A stretch of DNA of 64,000 nt from Brachypodium distachyon (Eukaryota > Streptophyta > Magnoliopsida > Poales > Poaceae): assembly GCF_000005505.3 (NCBI RefSeq), contig NC_016132.3:29526914-29590913 (forward strand), read 5' to 3'. Made by a program: the position numbers and the translations under genes. The notes under the pieces were generated by a model, which ran no database searches, was not told the origin of the DNA, and was given only the letters and a program-made list of their open reading frames with translations. Of this stretch, positions 43,749-54,451 are shown in pieces (positions within the stretch are counted from its first letter, which is position 1; each line of letters starts with the position of its first letter).

Positions 43749-44184
43749 GCGGCCTCCGGCAACAGCCTCAGACCCGGGGACCGCCCCCGAGTCGGCAACC
43801 TCGGCACCACGGAAGCGGTTGGTGCAGCACCCGGTGTACTTCGTTAGTACGGTGCTGCGCGACGCACGGACAAGGTACCCGCAAGTACAGAAGCTCCTTC
43901 TGCGGATTCTCCTTGCGTCCCGCAAGCTGCGCCACTACTTTCAGGCGCACCACGTCACGGTGGTGTCCGGGTTCTGCCTTGAGCGAGCCCTCACCAACCG
44001 TGAAGCCACTGGGAGGGTGGCCGAATGGAGGATGGAGCTGTCGGAGTTCGACCTCCGCTTCGCCAACTCCAAAAGCATTAAGAGCACGGCCTTGGCGGAC
44101 TTCGTCGCGGAATGGACGTCCACAGGCGTAGAAGAAAGTGAGCCGGAGACCATCCTTCCCGGCAAGTTGGATGAGGACCACTAG
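43749..44184 (+). pseudogene. Ty3-type RNase H, C-terminal part, of Tat element B
   Basis: HPVYFVSTVLRDARTRYPQ, LRHYFQAHHVTVVSGF, RVAEWRMELSEFDLRF and ALADFVAEWTSTG, stopping with TAG at 44182-44184 just before the second RNase H. It is in a different frame from RT. Confidence 0.82.
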
Positions 44185-44640
44185 GTCCTCTACTTTGACG
44201 GTGCGTTCAATCTTCAGGGAGCGGGGGCGGGGTCGTCATCGAGTCACCAACTCGACTTCGCTCACTCCACCAACAACACGGCGGAGTACGAGGGCAGCGG
44301 TCGCCCTCGACATTAAGCGCCTGGTTGTTTGCGGCGATTCCCAGCTCGTGAACAAGGACTATGATTGCCCTCAAATGGCGCCGTACGTGGAGGAGGTCCG
44401 CAAGCTGGAACGAAAGTTCAAGGGTTTGCGCTTCGAGCACGTCAAGCGGAAGGATAACTTCGCTGCTGACGAGCTGGCCAAGATGGCAGCAGAGCACCGG
44501 AAGCCTCTGGCGGGGGTGTTCTGTCAGAAGCAAGTGGCTCCTTCAGTCGCCCCCCAGCCGGCTGCCGGGGACGCCCCTCCGGCACCCAAAGGAACCCCTG
44601 CAGCAGCGGGGGTCCATGCCGCTGATACGGCGACATGCGT
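44185..44640 (+). pseudogene. Archaeal-type RNase H of Tat element B, internally deleted
   Basis: YFDGAFNLQGAGAG keeps the first Asp. Compared with elements 1 and D, pieces are missing at about 44230 and at about 44300 (the EYEGLL helix). VCGDSQLV then continues without the INQ/INW residues. DNFAADELAKMAAEHRKPL and an Ala/Pro linker follow. It is not functional. Confidence 0.8.
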
Positions 44641-45766
44641 TGGCAGGGAGATTCCCCCCTGGGCGGAAGAAATCGCCCGCTATTTGAAAGGGGAGGCTCT
44701 CTTGGAGGATGATGTCGCCGCGGAGCGTGTAGCGCGGCAAGCCAAGATGTACACTGGGGTAGATGGTAACATCTACCGCAGGCGTGCGAACGGTGTCAAA
44801 CTCATCTGTGTGCCGCAGGAAAAAGGGTGCGCACTGTTGGAAGACATACATCGAGGCACATGTTCACACCATGTGGCCTCCCGGGCTCTATCCGGCAAGG
44901 CGTTCCGGCATGGCTTCTACTGGCCCACGGCCCTGGCTGATGCGGAGCAGCTTGTGAAGACGTGCGAGGCGTGCTAGTTCCACTCAAAGAAGAGCAACCA
45001 CCCGGCGCAGGCCCTGCATGTCATCCCGTCCTCATGGCCGTTCGCGGTCTGGGGGCTAGACATCGTCGGCAAAGCTACCAAGGGCGGTTGGTGGTTACAA
45101 ATATTTCTTCGTGGCCATCCACAAGTTCTCCAAATGGGTGGAGGTGGAGCCAGTGCAGAAGGTGACCGCCCAGGCGGCCATCAAGTTCTTCAAGGGCATT
45201 TTGTGCCGGTTTGGTGTTCTTCAAGGGCAGAGGTGCTGCGGGGGCTCAAGACGAGAACCTTTGACAAGCTCAAAGGCCACGAGAAGCACTGGATCGAAGA
45301 ACTCCAGCCCGTGCTGTGTTCCATCCGGACCACACCTAGTCGGGCAACGGGCAAAACTCCTTTCACCCTTGTCTACGGGGCAGAAGTGGTGCTGCCCCTC
45401 GAGCTCAAGTACGGATCTCCCTGAGTACGCGCGTACGGCGACACCAGCCAACACGAGCAAAGGGTCGACGATCTAAACTTCATCGAAGAACTTCAATGTC
45501 GGGCTGTTGTGCGAGCCACGCGCTACCAGCAGGGACTTCGTTGTTATCACGACAGACAAGTCCGTCCCCGGGGGCTCGAGAACGGAGACCTTGTCCTATG
45601 CCGGATACAAGGAACGAAGGCCGGGAACAAGTTGACTCCGAAATGGGAGGGGCCCTTCTGGGTAGTGCAGGTGACCAGGCCGGGGGCTGTCCGCCTAGAA
45701 ACCGAAGACGGCTTGCCGGTGCCCAATAGCTGGAATATTGAGCACTTGCGCAAGTTCTACCCGTGA
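44641..45766 (+). pseudogene. Integrase of Tat element B, core deleted
   Basis: The zinc-binding module is complete (HRGTCSHHVASRALSGKAFR, LVKTCEAC) and followed by TAG. The first Asp block reads WGLDIVGK. At about 45215 the sequence jumps from CRFGV to the stretch before EVLRGLKTRTFDKLK, removing the second catalytic Asp and the Glu region present in elements 1 and D. A frame change near 45085 and a TGA at 45422 add to the damage. The C-terminus ends NSWNIEHLRKFYP. Confidence 0.87.
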
Positions 45767-46573
45767 AGCGGCGGAGCCCGACCCTCAGGTGATGCCTCCG
45801 ATGCATACCTCTATTACTAGTGTAACCGGGCAGCCCCCGTGTGTAAACCGCTAGTTAATCGTGAATAAAGATAAGTGCTTCACCCCTGAGCTTTGAGTTC
45901 GCCTTGTTTATTCGCCTGTTTTTCCCCCTTCTGTCTCCTGCTTTAAGTGCACAAAGGTGTCTTTCCATACTTGGTTGTGAGCAGGGGGCTGTTGTAGCCT
46001 CGAAACATAAACCCGTTGCCGGACCGCCCCGGCACGGGACATGCCGTTGGCGGGCTTCCCGCAACGTGCATCCCTGGACATGCCGTTGGCGGGCTTCCCG
46101 TAGCGTGCATCACTGGACGCGCCGTTGCCGGGGCTCCCGCAGCTTGCACCACGCAGTCGATGCGCCTGGGAAAGGAAATGCTCACATCCAAGATTGGCAT
46201 CGACCCCTTTGTGCCCGGGGGCTGGGAAGCAGGAGGGATTTGTCTGTGTTGCTTGTTGTCGTAAGTTTCGAAAAAATTTGCAGCACCTCGGGCCTGGTAA
46301 GAGTCTAACCTGCAGGAAAGGGTGGAATCTTGTACATTCTGGTGCCCGTGAGCTGCCCACGGGTCGCACCATACACCGGTGCCATGTGGTGCTGGAGGAC
46401 CACAACACAAGGGGCTCACCGCACTCTGAGGCTTCTGAGTTGACAGGTTGCCGCCACGTGTGCCACGGTTGCCTGGGAAACATGGCGGCGGAAACTGCGC
46501 CGCGTTCGAGGGAAGGGCGCCATGGGTGCTACGCAGGTCCGTCGCACGCGGTGGCAAATCCCCCTCCCGCGCC
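45767..46573. other. Interval between pol and internal TATA box, element B
   Basis: Non-coding; collinear with 27908-27175 of element 1 (inverted). It contains the 39-bp tandem repeat at 46037-46153. Confidence 0.5.
46037..46153 (+). repeat. 39-bp unit repeated three times
   Basis: Units begin GGACATGCCGTTGGCGGGCT at 46037 and 46076, with a diverged third (GGACGCGCCGTTGCCGGGGC) at 46115. Elements 1 and D have one unit, so the expansion is private to B. Confidence 0.85.
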
Positions 46574-46597
46574 TATAAAAGGTGCGCCCCAACCATG
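46574..46597 (+). promoter_or_regulatory. Internal TATA box and short ORF start downstream of pol, element B
   Basis: CGCGCCTATAAAAGGTGCGC with TATAAAA at 46574-46580 and ATG at 46595-46597 (MERLRAKPGLGPLRR). Sequence and spacing are conserved with elements 1 and D. The ORF loses similarity soon after it enters the hairpin array. Confidence 0.6.
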
Positions 46598-46639
46598 GAA
46601 CGGCTCAGAGCGAAGCCCGGTTTGGGGCCGTTAAGGCGG

Positions 46640-47042
46640 GTGGTGCCATGGAGGCGCGGAGGAGGTGCTTCCCGCCGGCGCCTAGCGCGGGCGGGTGCGC
46701 TGCCATCGCGCCCCCGCTGCATCACCCCATCGAGCCCGCCCCCGAGGGACGCCACCGAGGCACGATGGTAGTGCGTGCCATCGGCGTCCCGCGCCGACGG
46801 GTGCACTGCCGCCGTGCCCCTGCCGCGCTTCCTCAAGTGGGCGGCTCCTGGTCGAGAGGCGCCGCAGAGGCACTGGGGGGGTGCATCCCATCAGTGTCCG
46901 ACGCTGACGGGGTGCAGTGCCGTATTGCCCTTGTCGCCACCCTCCATAGGACGCCTCCGCATGAAGCAGGGGCTGCCGCGGAGACTCTATGGTAGTGCAT
47001 GCCCTCCGTGCCTTGTGTCGACGGGTGCACTATCATAGAGAC
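46640..47042 (+). repeat. Hairpin array, element B (four units)
   Basis: Units start near 46640, 46757, 46868 and 46980. The last has arms 46983-46999 and 47026-47042 (15 of 17 complementary). The third is the most degraded. Confidence 0.78.
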
Positions 47043-47699
47043 CCTGCCGCATTCCCTTTGAGATAGCCTTTTTCGGGCGCGGGTCATTGCGAGGGCGCTG
47101 TGATGGCGCCGGTGCCGGCACTCGTCGCCTGCTCAGGCCCATCACCGCGTCCCTGCCGCGGCCCTCGAGCTATTTTGCTCCCGGGCAACAAGGGCTGTCA
47201 CATCCCTTGGGACGAGTTGCCCCCCAAAAAAAAACCAGGTCTCCCCAGTTGTGGGAGCTGTCACGGGGAGGCTATAACTTCCTCGCCACCCGTGCCCGCC
47301 GTTCGGGGTGGGGCGAAGCTGGCGGCGAGGACGTTATAGCTGTCTTGCGACTGCTCCCGGGGTGGAGTCCTCCTAAGCCAGGGTTCCTCCCTGAAGGCCA
47401 GGGTTCCACCCTGAAAGCCAAGGCCAGTCCCTGAAGGTGAGGGTTGCCGCGCGAGCGTGGTGGTAGCATCATCGGCGGCGGTTGCCGCGGGCGGCGATCC
47501 TGCCCCCGCGCTCCTGCCGCATCCCTCAGAGATCGTTTCCCTTGAACAGGTACCCAAGGTGGTTTCCTACCAAGGCAATGCCCTGTCTGCACTCTACCGC
47601 CGAGCGTCACGAGGCGTTGGACCGAATGAAAAGGCTAAGTGTCTGAACATGAACGCTGAACTCGCTAAGAGCTGAACGAAACTAAGCACTATCTCCCTA

Positions 47700-48266
47700 G
47701 GTGGGGCCCCAGATCCCACGCATAGCCGGAGTGTTCAAAGGGACACTTGCGGGAGGGGTGCACTCCCCGTGTGGCTTCGCGGGTCCGTCCTGGAGGGGCA
47801 CGGCTTGGAGTAGCTACCCCGCAAGTGGAGTGGCTCCCCGCTACCGCTTGGCCCCAGGTCGGCACCACGGGTCCGTCCCGGGTCCCTGGTCTGGTCAAGG
47901 GCGAGGCGCGCGCGAGTCCCCCACAACACAAGGAAAAATACGCAAAGGCTAAAAGGGGCCACCCCGCTAGACAGCGTCAGGAATAACAGACTTGTCAAAA
48001 ATGTTTACTTAACTAAGAATTAATGCTGCTTTGCCGAGTGTGGTCCCGGAACCTGCGCGTGGCCGAAGTGTGAGGAGGACGCTTCCGAGGGGGAGTGCGC
48101 TCCCCGTGTGGCTCCTGGGTCCGTCTCGGGAGGACACGGCTTGGAGTAGTTACCCCGCAAGCGGAGTGGCTCGTCGCCTACCGCTTGGCCCCAGGTCGGC
48201 ACCACGGGTCTGTCCCGGGTCCCTGGTCTGGTCAAGGGTGGGGCGTGCGAGTCCCCGGCAACACAA
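47700..48266 (+). repeat. 337-bp tandem duplication in the interval of element B
   Basis: A block of about 235 bp, including CAGGTCGGCACCACGGGT, occurs at about 47700-47935 and again at 48030-48266, offset by 337 bp with moderate divergence. Elements 1 (26070-26345) and 2 (37940-38220) carry it once in inverse orientation, and D (57800-57965) a shortened form. Confidence 0.85.
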
Positions 48267-48487
48267 GGCGTAACACGCAAAGGCTAAGGGAACCATCCCG
48301 CGAGGCAGCCTCGGGAATAAGGGACAAAAATTGAGCAAGTTAACAAACTTGATTGACTAAGTGTCGAATGATTACATGGACTAATCAAAAGGTGATTGTT
48401 CAACCGGCGCTAAGCGCCATACTTGCAGGGGAAGCAAACAAAAGAAGGTACAGTGGAAGCAGCGAGCACGGCTGGGGGCTGCGGCAA

Positions 48488-51400
48488 CTAGTTGGCACCG
48501 TCTCCGGCCGGGGGGTCGGCGGGGAGATTAGGCTCCGGCTTCATCTGCATCCGCTCGACGACCTCGTCGACGAACTCGGGCACTGCTTGGGTGTGCGTGG
48601 GCTCGTCCTCGCTGTCGGACCAAGCGTCCAGCAGGGACTCGAAGGGAAACTCCGGGTCCCGGAGATGAATCCGAGGGAGGATTGTCCCGGGAACCTCCCG
48701 GGCGCAGTTGGCGACTTCGTTGGCGCCATACCTGGCGATCCAGACATCGAGCACCCCGAGCTTCCCCACCAAGTCGGAGAAGAAGGGGATCAGCGTCGTG
48801 ACGTCCGTGCTGTCCACCTCCGCCGCCTGCAGCTCGAACTTGGGCAGCAGGTCGCGCAGCGACTAGGCGATCTTCGTCCGCTTCTCTGTCTCAAGCTGCC
48901 GCTGCCCCGATCAGCGTGCCGTGGTGGAGTCGGGCATCTTGCGCGGCCTTCTTGGCCTTGCTGACGCGGCCCTCTAGCCTCGCAAGATCTGCGGCCTTGG
49001 TCGCGTTGTCCTTGCCGGCCTTGGCGAGCTCTTCCCGGACGGCGGCCAACTCGTCCTCAAGCCCGGCCCTTCTGTCTTTGGCGGAGTTGAGCTCGGCCTC
49101 GTGCCGAGCCGCCGCAGCCCCATCCTCGGTAGCCTTGACCTGCACCTCCAGCAGGACGCGGAGGCCTTGGATTTCGCCGCGGTAAATGGCGATTAGCTCG
49201 CTCTTCTCATCCAGCCGTGTCTGGGCCGTCGCGAGCACCTCGGCAGCTCCTTCCGGGCCATTTCGAGAGTTGCCGCCATCGTGTCGAGCCTTCCTTGGAG
49301 CTCCACGCGCTGGACCTTCAGTTGCCGACGGAGCTTGGTCTCCGGGACTACCGGCTCCCAAGCGGCCTCCAGGGCTTGCCGGGCCAGCCGCGCCTCCTCT
49401 TCGGCGAGGCGCGCCTCCTCACGCAGCCGGGAGAGTTCGCGCCGCTCTCTCCACGGCCTCCCGCACCTCGCCGAGTTGATTCTTCGCGGCGGTGTGGCGC
49501 TCCCTCACCTCGTTGTAGGAGGTGACGAAGGCAAATTGCCGGTCCTGGACGGCGTCCAGGAACCGGTGACCCTGCTCAAAGACGCTCGGATCCCAGGTAA
49601 GGGGGTTTCAAGCGACCCCGGCCAGGGTGCCGAGGTCGGTGCCGGGGAGAGCCCCCGAGGATGATGAAGCCCCTGCTGCTGGTGGGGGGCTAGGCGCGGG
49701 GTCGCCAACTTGCTCCCAGGGGTCTTGCCGTCCTTCCCGGCAACTTCTCCCGCGCTTGCGCTCAGGGACCCCGGGGTTGGAGAAGGCTCCCTGCCTCCGG
49801 CGGGGGTTGCCCCCTGTTGGACGACAGGTGAGCCCATGCCGGCCACGTCTACGGCTTCGGGCGTGTCGCCAGGTGCCATCACAGCGGCGGTGGTGTCCTC
49901 TGCTGCCGCTGTGTCCGTCGCAGCGGGGCCGGACGTGAGAGTCGTTTCCGACTCCACCTCCGCCCCCGCGGCCTCGACGACCGAGTCAGGGTCGACCACG
50001 GGTGCGCCCGTTCCTGGCAGGGGCGCACCTGTGCCTGCAGCAATGAGAAGTATGAGGATCGGCGATGGCTGGAGCTATCGAAGGCGAACAAGGGCGACCG
50101 GGGCGGTTACCTTGTGCGGCCGTCGGGCTTGCCGGGGCAGCCTCCCCTACCTCGCCCGCGCCTGCGGGAGTGTCCAAGAGGCTTGCCGCGGGCGAGCTGC
50201 CGCTCACTGCAGAAAGAGAAGGTATGTTCGTGAGTTTGGCTAACAGGAATTGCAGTTGCAGAGAATCAACGAAGACGCACCCGACGCCGGCCCTGCCTCC
50301 GATGGGGCTGGGTCGCAAGGGACACGCCCGCGCCGTTGCGGACCCCCGCGGCAGTGAGGTCGGCGGCGCCGCCGGTTTCGGCGCGCGTGCTCTTGCTTGG
50401 CGTGCCGGGCGGGGAATCGCTCCTCGCCCTCTTGCTGGCACCCGCAGGCGAGGAGGACTTCGGGGGGTTGCGCCGGAGCGCGAAGCCTCGGAAGACCCGT
50501 CGAGCGGGCAGCGCCGTGGGCGCCCGCGGAGTCGTCGTGACCCGGAGAGCTCCGGGTGTCGACGGCGATGCCGCCGCGGCGCCGGGAGCCAAGCTCGCGG
50601 AGGCCCCCGCTACCGGGGCGAAGGCCGTCGCCGGGGAGCAGTGACCCCCGCAGGCGTTGGCGCTGCCGGGGTACCGACGGGCACCCTGGGACCGGTTCCC
50701 GCCGCGGTGCTAGCGACCGCCGCCAAGGCAGGGGCCGCCGCCGAGGCACCCGCGGCCCCTGTTGCCGCGGGTGCCGTCGAGGTACCGACGAGCGCCCCGG
50801 AAGCTGCCGCCGCCGCCAGGTTGGTGGCCGCTGCCGGGGCAGACGTCGCCGTTGAGATGGCTGCGGCCGTTGCGAACGCCCTCGATCTTCTCACGATCAA
50901 GGGCGCGCTATCGCTGCTTTCCTCGTCGACGTCCTCCACGGCGACGACTTCCGTGGACGTGGCCACCTGGCCCGCCTCGTCGTCCCGCGACCGGAGGGAG
51001 GGCCAGCTGGGCTCGGACCCGCCCTCGCTCCCCTCGAGCACCTGCTTCCCGCGGGATGCTTGCGGGGGAGCGTGCAGGACCCAGGTGGGGGTGTCGTCCA
51101 TCAGCCCCCACTCGTTGCAGGGCGGGAAGGCGCCGACGATGTCGCTGAGCGCCTTGACGCCGGCGTGGAGAGCGGAAACCCCCGGCGGGAACTCCGTTGA
51201 TTGGAAGATCTCACCGGAGATCCCCCTTACTCATGTCCTGAGGGACTCCAAATCCATGCCGTCCGCCTGGAGGCGTGTCCTGTCCCCGGGACCCATGTAC
51301 ATCCAAGCGGGCCGGGAGCGTAGCTGCAGCGGGGCTATCCGCCGATGGACGAAGGTGCGCGCCATGTCGACATCGGTGAGGGCCGCTAGCCGCAGCGCCT

Positions 51401-51818
51401 TGATCTTCTCCACGATGGGGAGGAGGTCGGCGTCGCGGTGGTACCTGTCCTGCTAGCCGTTCTGGGGTGCCGGCAACTCGGTCGGCGACTGGATGAACTC
51501 CTGAGGGTCCTCCACCCGGACCCAGCACCAGTCGCCCCGCCACTCTTTTTCAATCTTCTTCCCCGACCGAACGATGAACTCGGACTTCATCTGGTCGCGA
51601 TGCGGAAGACCACCCCTGACGACATCGCCTTCGCGTTGTCGATGCGCGGGTAGAAGTTGTGGCGGAAGAGCCCCACCGACGGCATCACCCCCACGATTGC
51701 CTCGCAGAGGAACTGGAAGGTGGCGAGGAGGAACAACGAGGTGGGGTGGAGCTGCGCCACCCGCAACTGATAAGACTCCATCAGTGCGTGGAGGAATAGA
51801 GAGAAGGGCGGCACCATG
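48488..51818 (-). pseudogene. Antisense ORF, copy B, N-terminally truncated
   Basis: Minus strand, begins inside the PF04195-type domain at MVPPFSLFLHALMESYQLRV (51818) and runs RHNFYPRIDNAKAM, WRGDWCWVRVEDPQEFI. Near 51453 a stop precedes QDRYHRDADLLPIVEKIKAL. The Ala-rich middle is open at 50610-51101. Intron 2 is 50110-50035. The coiled coil is at about 49500-48890. The C-terminus (DPEFPFESLLDAW, FVDEVVERMQ) ends at TAG 48488-48490. It faces pol of the same element, which proves the antisense arrangement. Confidence 0.85.
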
Positions 51819-53086
51819 CCGCAGAGGATGCTGCCGGAATTCCTCGCCGGAGAAGCCCACGGCCGCCGCCGTCTTTTGGTCGCCACCGGTGACATGGTGA
51901 GTCATCGAATCGAATCCTAGGCTCTCTTTCTTCCCCTCGTCGCTTCTTAATTTTTGACGCACTTGTTGTTGTTTTTGGAGCTCTGCATTACGCAGTTCGC
52001 TGAAGACCGAAGCTTCCCACCGCCAACGACCGCCGGAGGAACTAGGCGTCGTCTCCGTCGCCCCTGAGGAGAACTGATATAGCTGGGGGTGGCCTGATCT
52101 TTCGATGAGATCGATAACTCTCGATTTGGGTAGGAGGTGACGTTCACGATCCAACTACGGCCTAGAAGGCAGCACCTTAGCAATCGATACACCAACTCCA
52201 GAGGGTTATTGATCACGCGGGGGCACGATCAACCTGACCACGAAGATCTTTGTTCCTGCAAGCAATCGAAGAACAAGCAAGAGCAAGATAAATAGCAGAT
52301 GCAATCTAAAATTGCGAATATACTATATCAAACGAATGTCTCAACGAGACGATAAGTTGGAGTTCCGAAAGCGGTAAAACAGGTGGTCTAACCGACACAC
52401 GCGATTACACGAAGTAGTAGCGATGGCTAACTTTTAACTAATCAAAACCCAAGTCTCCATAGGGGGCCTCATGGGGTATATAAAGGAGGAGGGAGAGAGA
52501 TTTTCGTCCACCTAGAGTAAGGAGGCCGAAATGCAACTCTATATCTAACTTTCCTAACAAACTACAACTCTTTTGGAAATAGAAAAACAGATCTGTCAGC
52601 TTATTTTGTATTCCACGGTCAGCACGAGTCGAATATCCTTGTGGGGCCAGATCCGTTGGAAAGGTTTTGTAATTACCTTTCCAACAAGTACTTGTTTGCT
52701 TGATTTGGACTCCGGATGCGGCCTGGGTGATAAAAACAAATTCAGGTCTCCTGACAGCTCGAACCCGAATCAGATTCAACTTTAATTCGTGATATCTTTC
52801 TCTAACAAGCTCCGAGTCATGTGCCGTTTGATTTGTTGGAAAGTAGACTTGATAGGCTTCCCCTTGTATTGCCCGCTGCATGCTATCGCATCTCATCTTC
52901 ACTTTAGACTTGTAAAGTTCAATTAGATGCCTACATAATAAGATTATACAAGATAGTAGCTCCGGCTCCTTGCAAATAACATATTGAACACATCTATTAA
53001 TTGAATTCACCTGTGTATAATTGTTATAGAATACTCCAAGAATTTTGGTTCTAATGGTCATATCCATGCTGATCATGTGCACATCA
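51819..53086 (-). mobile_element. Copia-like LTR and leader fragment
   Basis: On the minus strand it starts TGATGTGCACATGATCAGC at 53086, matching the LTR start of the 5234-5911 insert. Next come the 214-residue ORF, a TATATA motif (about 52478-52485), a TG-rich leader and a run with CTTGCTCTTGCTTGTTC (about 52265-52285). At 51819 it joins the antisense ORF of element B without a visible target duplication. Beyond about 52000 it may include LTR end and 5' untranslated region; no copia gag could be recognised. Confidence 0.6.
52438..53082 (-). CDS. Open reading frame inside copia-like LTR, second copy
   Basis: 214 residues, gap-free homologue of the ORF at 5284-5907. Shared blocks include HDSELVRERYHELKLN (HDSELARERYHELKLN in the other copy), FPTNQTAHDSEL and KLTDLFFYF. 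No known domain recognised. Confidence 0.35.
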   Translation of the reverse strand: MHMISMDMTIRTKILGVFYNNYTQVNSINRCVQYVICKEPELLSCIILLCRHLIELYKSKVKMRCDSMQRAIQGEAYQVYFPTNQTAHDSELVRERYHELKLNLIRVRAVRRPEFVFITQAASGVQIKQTSTCWKGNYKTFPTDLAPQGYSTRADRGIQNKLTDLFFYFQKSCSLLGKLDIELHFGLLTLGGRKSLSLLLYIPHEAPYGDLGFD

Positions 53087-53185
53087 TCCTCCCTTTCTTG
53101 AAAGTGTGTGCATGGTATATTTTTATGTCATCAATCTTAAAACATCTCCTTTCTTTCACAAGTAATATCTTATAAAAAAATCTCA
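53087..53185. other. AT-rich spacer before LTR D
   Basis: About 100 bp, AT-rich, no match to the other repeats seen. The last five bases TCTCA (53181-53185) are the candidate target duplication of element D. Confidence 0.4.
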
Positions 53186-54049
53186 TGGTCGTCGCACGGG
53201 GCTCTGACACCGGGGATGCGCAAGCACTCCCTTTTAGGTTTGGCAGTGGGCTACGGGGATCGCTCCGGCGATCGCCGGCGAGGCCGATGCAAAGAGTAAG
53301 AACGGACCAAGAACGCATGCACACGCTTTTTACCCAGGTTCGGGCCACCTTGCGGTGTAAAACCCTATGTCCTGCTTGTCTGAGCTCGTATTATCATAGA
53401 TCGAGTGTTTACAAGTTGCCGGGGAAGGGTCCCCGGGTGCTCCCTTTCTGGCTAGGTGCTCCTCCCTATTCTGGGCTATCGCTAGTACAGAACTAGGAGT
53501 TGGTAGGAAAAAATGAACCGAGGACCGAACCCTTTGACCGTTGTCCACAGGTGCCACGGTGCATGGATTACAAGTGACGAGCAAGGAGCGTGGGCAGCTC
53601 CTCCTCGGTGCGCTGGCATGCATGCATGAGCGCTAACCCCGCGACTAGGGGTCTAAGACCTAAGAACTAGCCCTGACCAGCCACTGTTTGCCCGACTAGA
53701 TGGATAACGCCCCTCCTGTCGGCTCATTAAATGCGCCGTGCGCTTCACTCCTTGTCCTGACGACCTTGCACACCGGGCGCCTGCCACGCGCCCACGTGGT
53801 GCTGCTGCCCTGTTCGCTCGGCCCCGCCCTCACGGCGGAAACCTGTGCTCGGGAACGCCTCCTCCCGGCAAGCGCTTTCCCGGGAGGTGCCCAGGCAGGA
53901 TTATTCCCTGAAGCCCCGCTAGCCCTGCCGGGCTGGTCGCTTGCCAGACAGCCTGCACGTCGCCGCCCGGGGTGAGATCCTTCCGGGAACCCAGCGATGC
54001 GACCCATGCGTCGTGCAGCGGTGGCACCCTGGGTGCCACCGGTGCAACA
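53186..54049 (-). repeat. 3' LTR of Tat element D (864 bp), TATA box deleted
   Basis: TGGTCGTCGCAC...CACCGGTGCAACA on the plus strand. Compared with LTR 1, about 33 bp containing the TATAAAA box are absent near 53548 (GTTGTCCACAGGTGCC). The terminal bases show small changes from the canonical end. Confidence 0.85.
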
Positions 54050-54233
54050 GTAGCCCCTGGGCGTGGGCCGGCAACACCTGTTCCCGGGCAAATCCTTCCC
54101 TGGTCGGTTGCCGGGCTATGCCCCAACCGACGCGTTGGTCCCGATTCGCCTCGGGCCCGCGTCTCTTGGTCTTCCAGTGACCCCGCCTTTACGGGCGGAG
54201 TAGTGGGTGCGAGATTTTCGCTATAACCTCCCC

Positions 54234-54331
54234 TTAAATAGGAAAGTTAAGGCCACTCTTCGCATTATCTTTTTGATTAGCAATTATCCCAGCGCACCCG
54301 TAGGGTGCGGAACCGGCCGTTACCAAACGAC
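54234..54331 (+). promoter_or_regulatory. Putative promoter of antisense ORF, copy D
   Basis: TTAAATAGG at 54234-54242, and the GGCCGTT arm at 54315-54321 with its partner changed to AACGACGG. The ATG is at 54452. Confidence 0.4.
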
Positions 54332-54451
54332 GGAGTGTTACAAAGCTTTTACTGCTGCGCTGAGGGGGAAACAGTTAGCCCCCCAGCCTTCTTCCTCCAG
54401 CTTTTCGCATCTTAAGCCCAAGAGCCTTGCTGGCTTCCGCCCTCGATCCCC

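Larger units (their letters stand above)
38823..51818 (+). mobile_element. Tat element B (RIRE2-like), the most complete copy, 3' end lost
   Basis: Plus strand: LTR, PBS, gag, protease, RT, RNase H, archaeal-type RNase H, integrase, 2.7-kb interval, then the antisense ORF on the minus strand. It is broken at about 51818 inside the N-terminal domain of the antisense ORF, where copia-like sequence starts. No 3' LTR in plus orientation follows; the next LTR (53186) belongs to D. Left flank CACGG (38818-38822) is the predicted target duplication. This copy fixes the Tat gene order. Confidence 0.9.
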
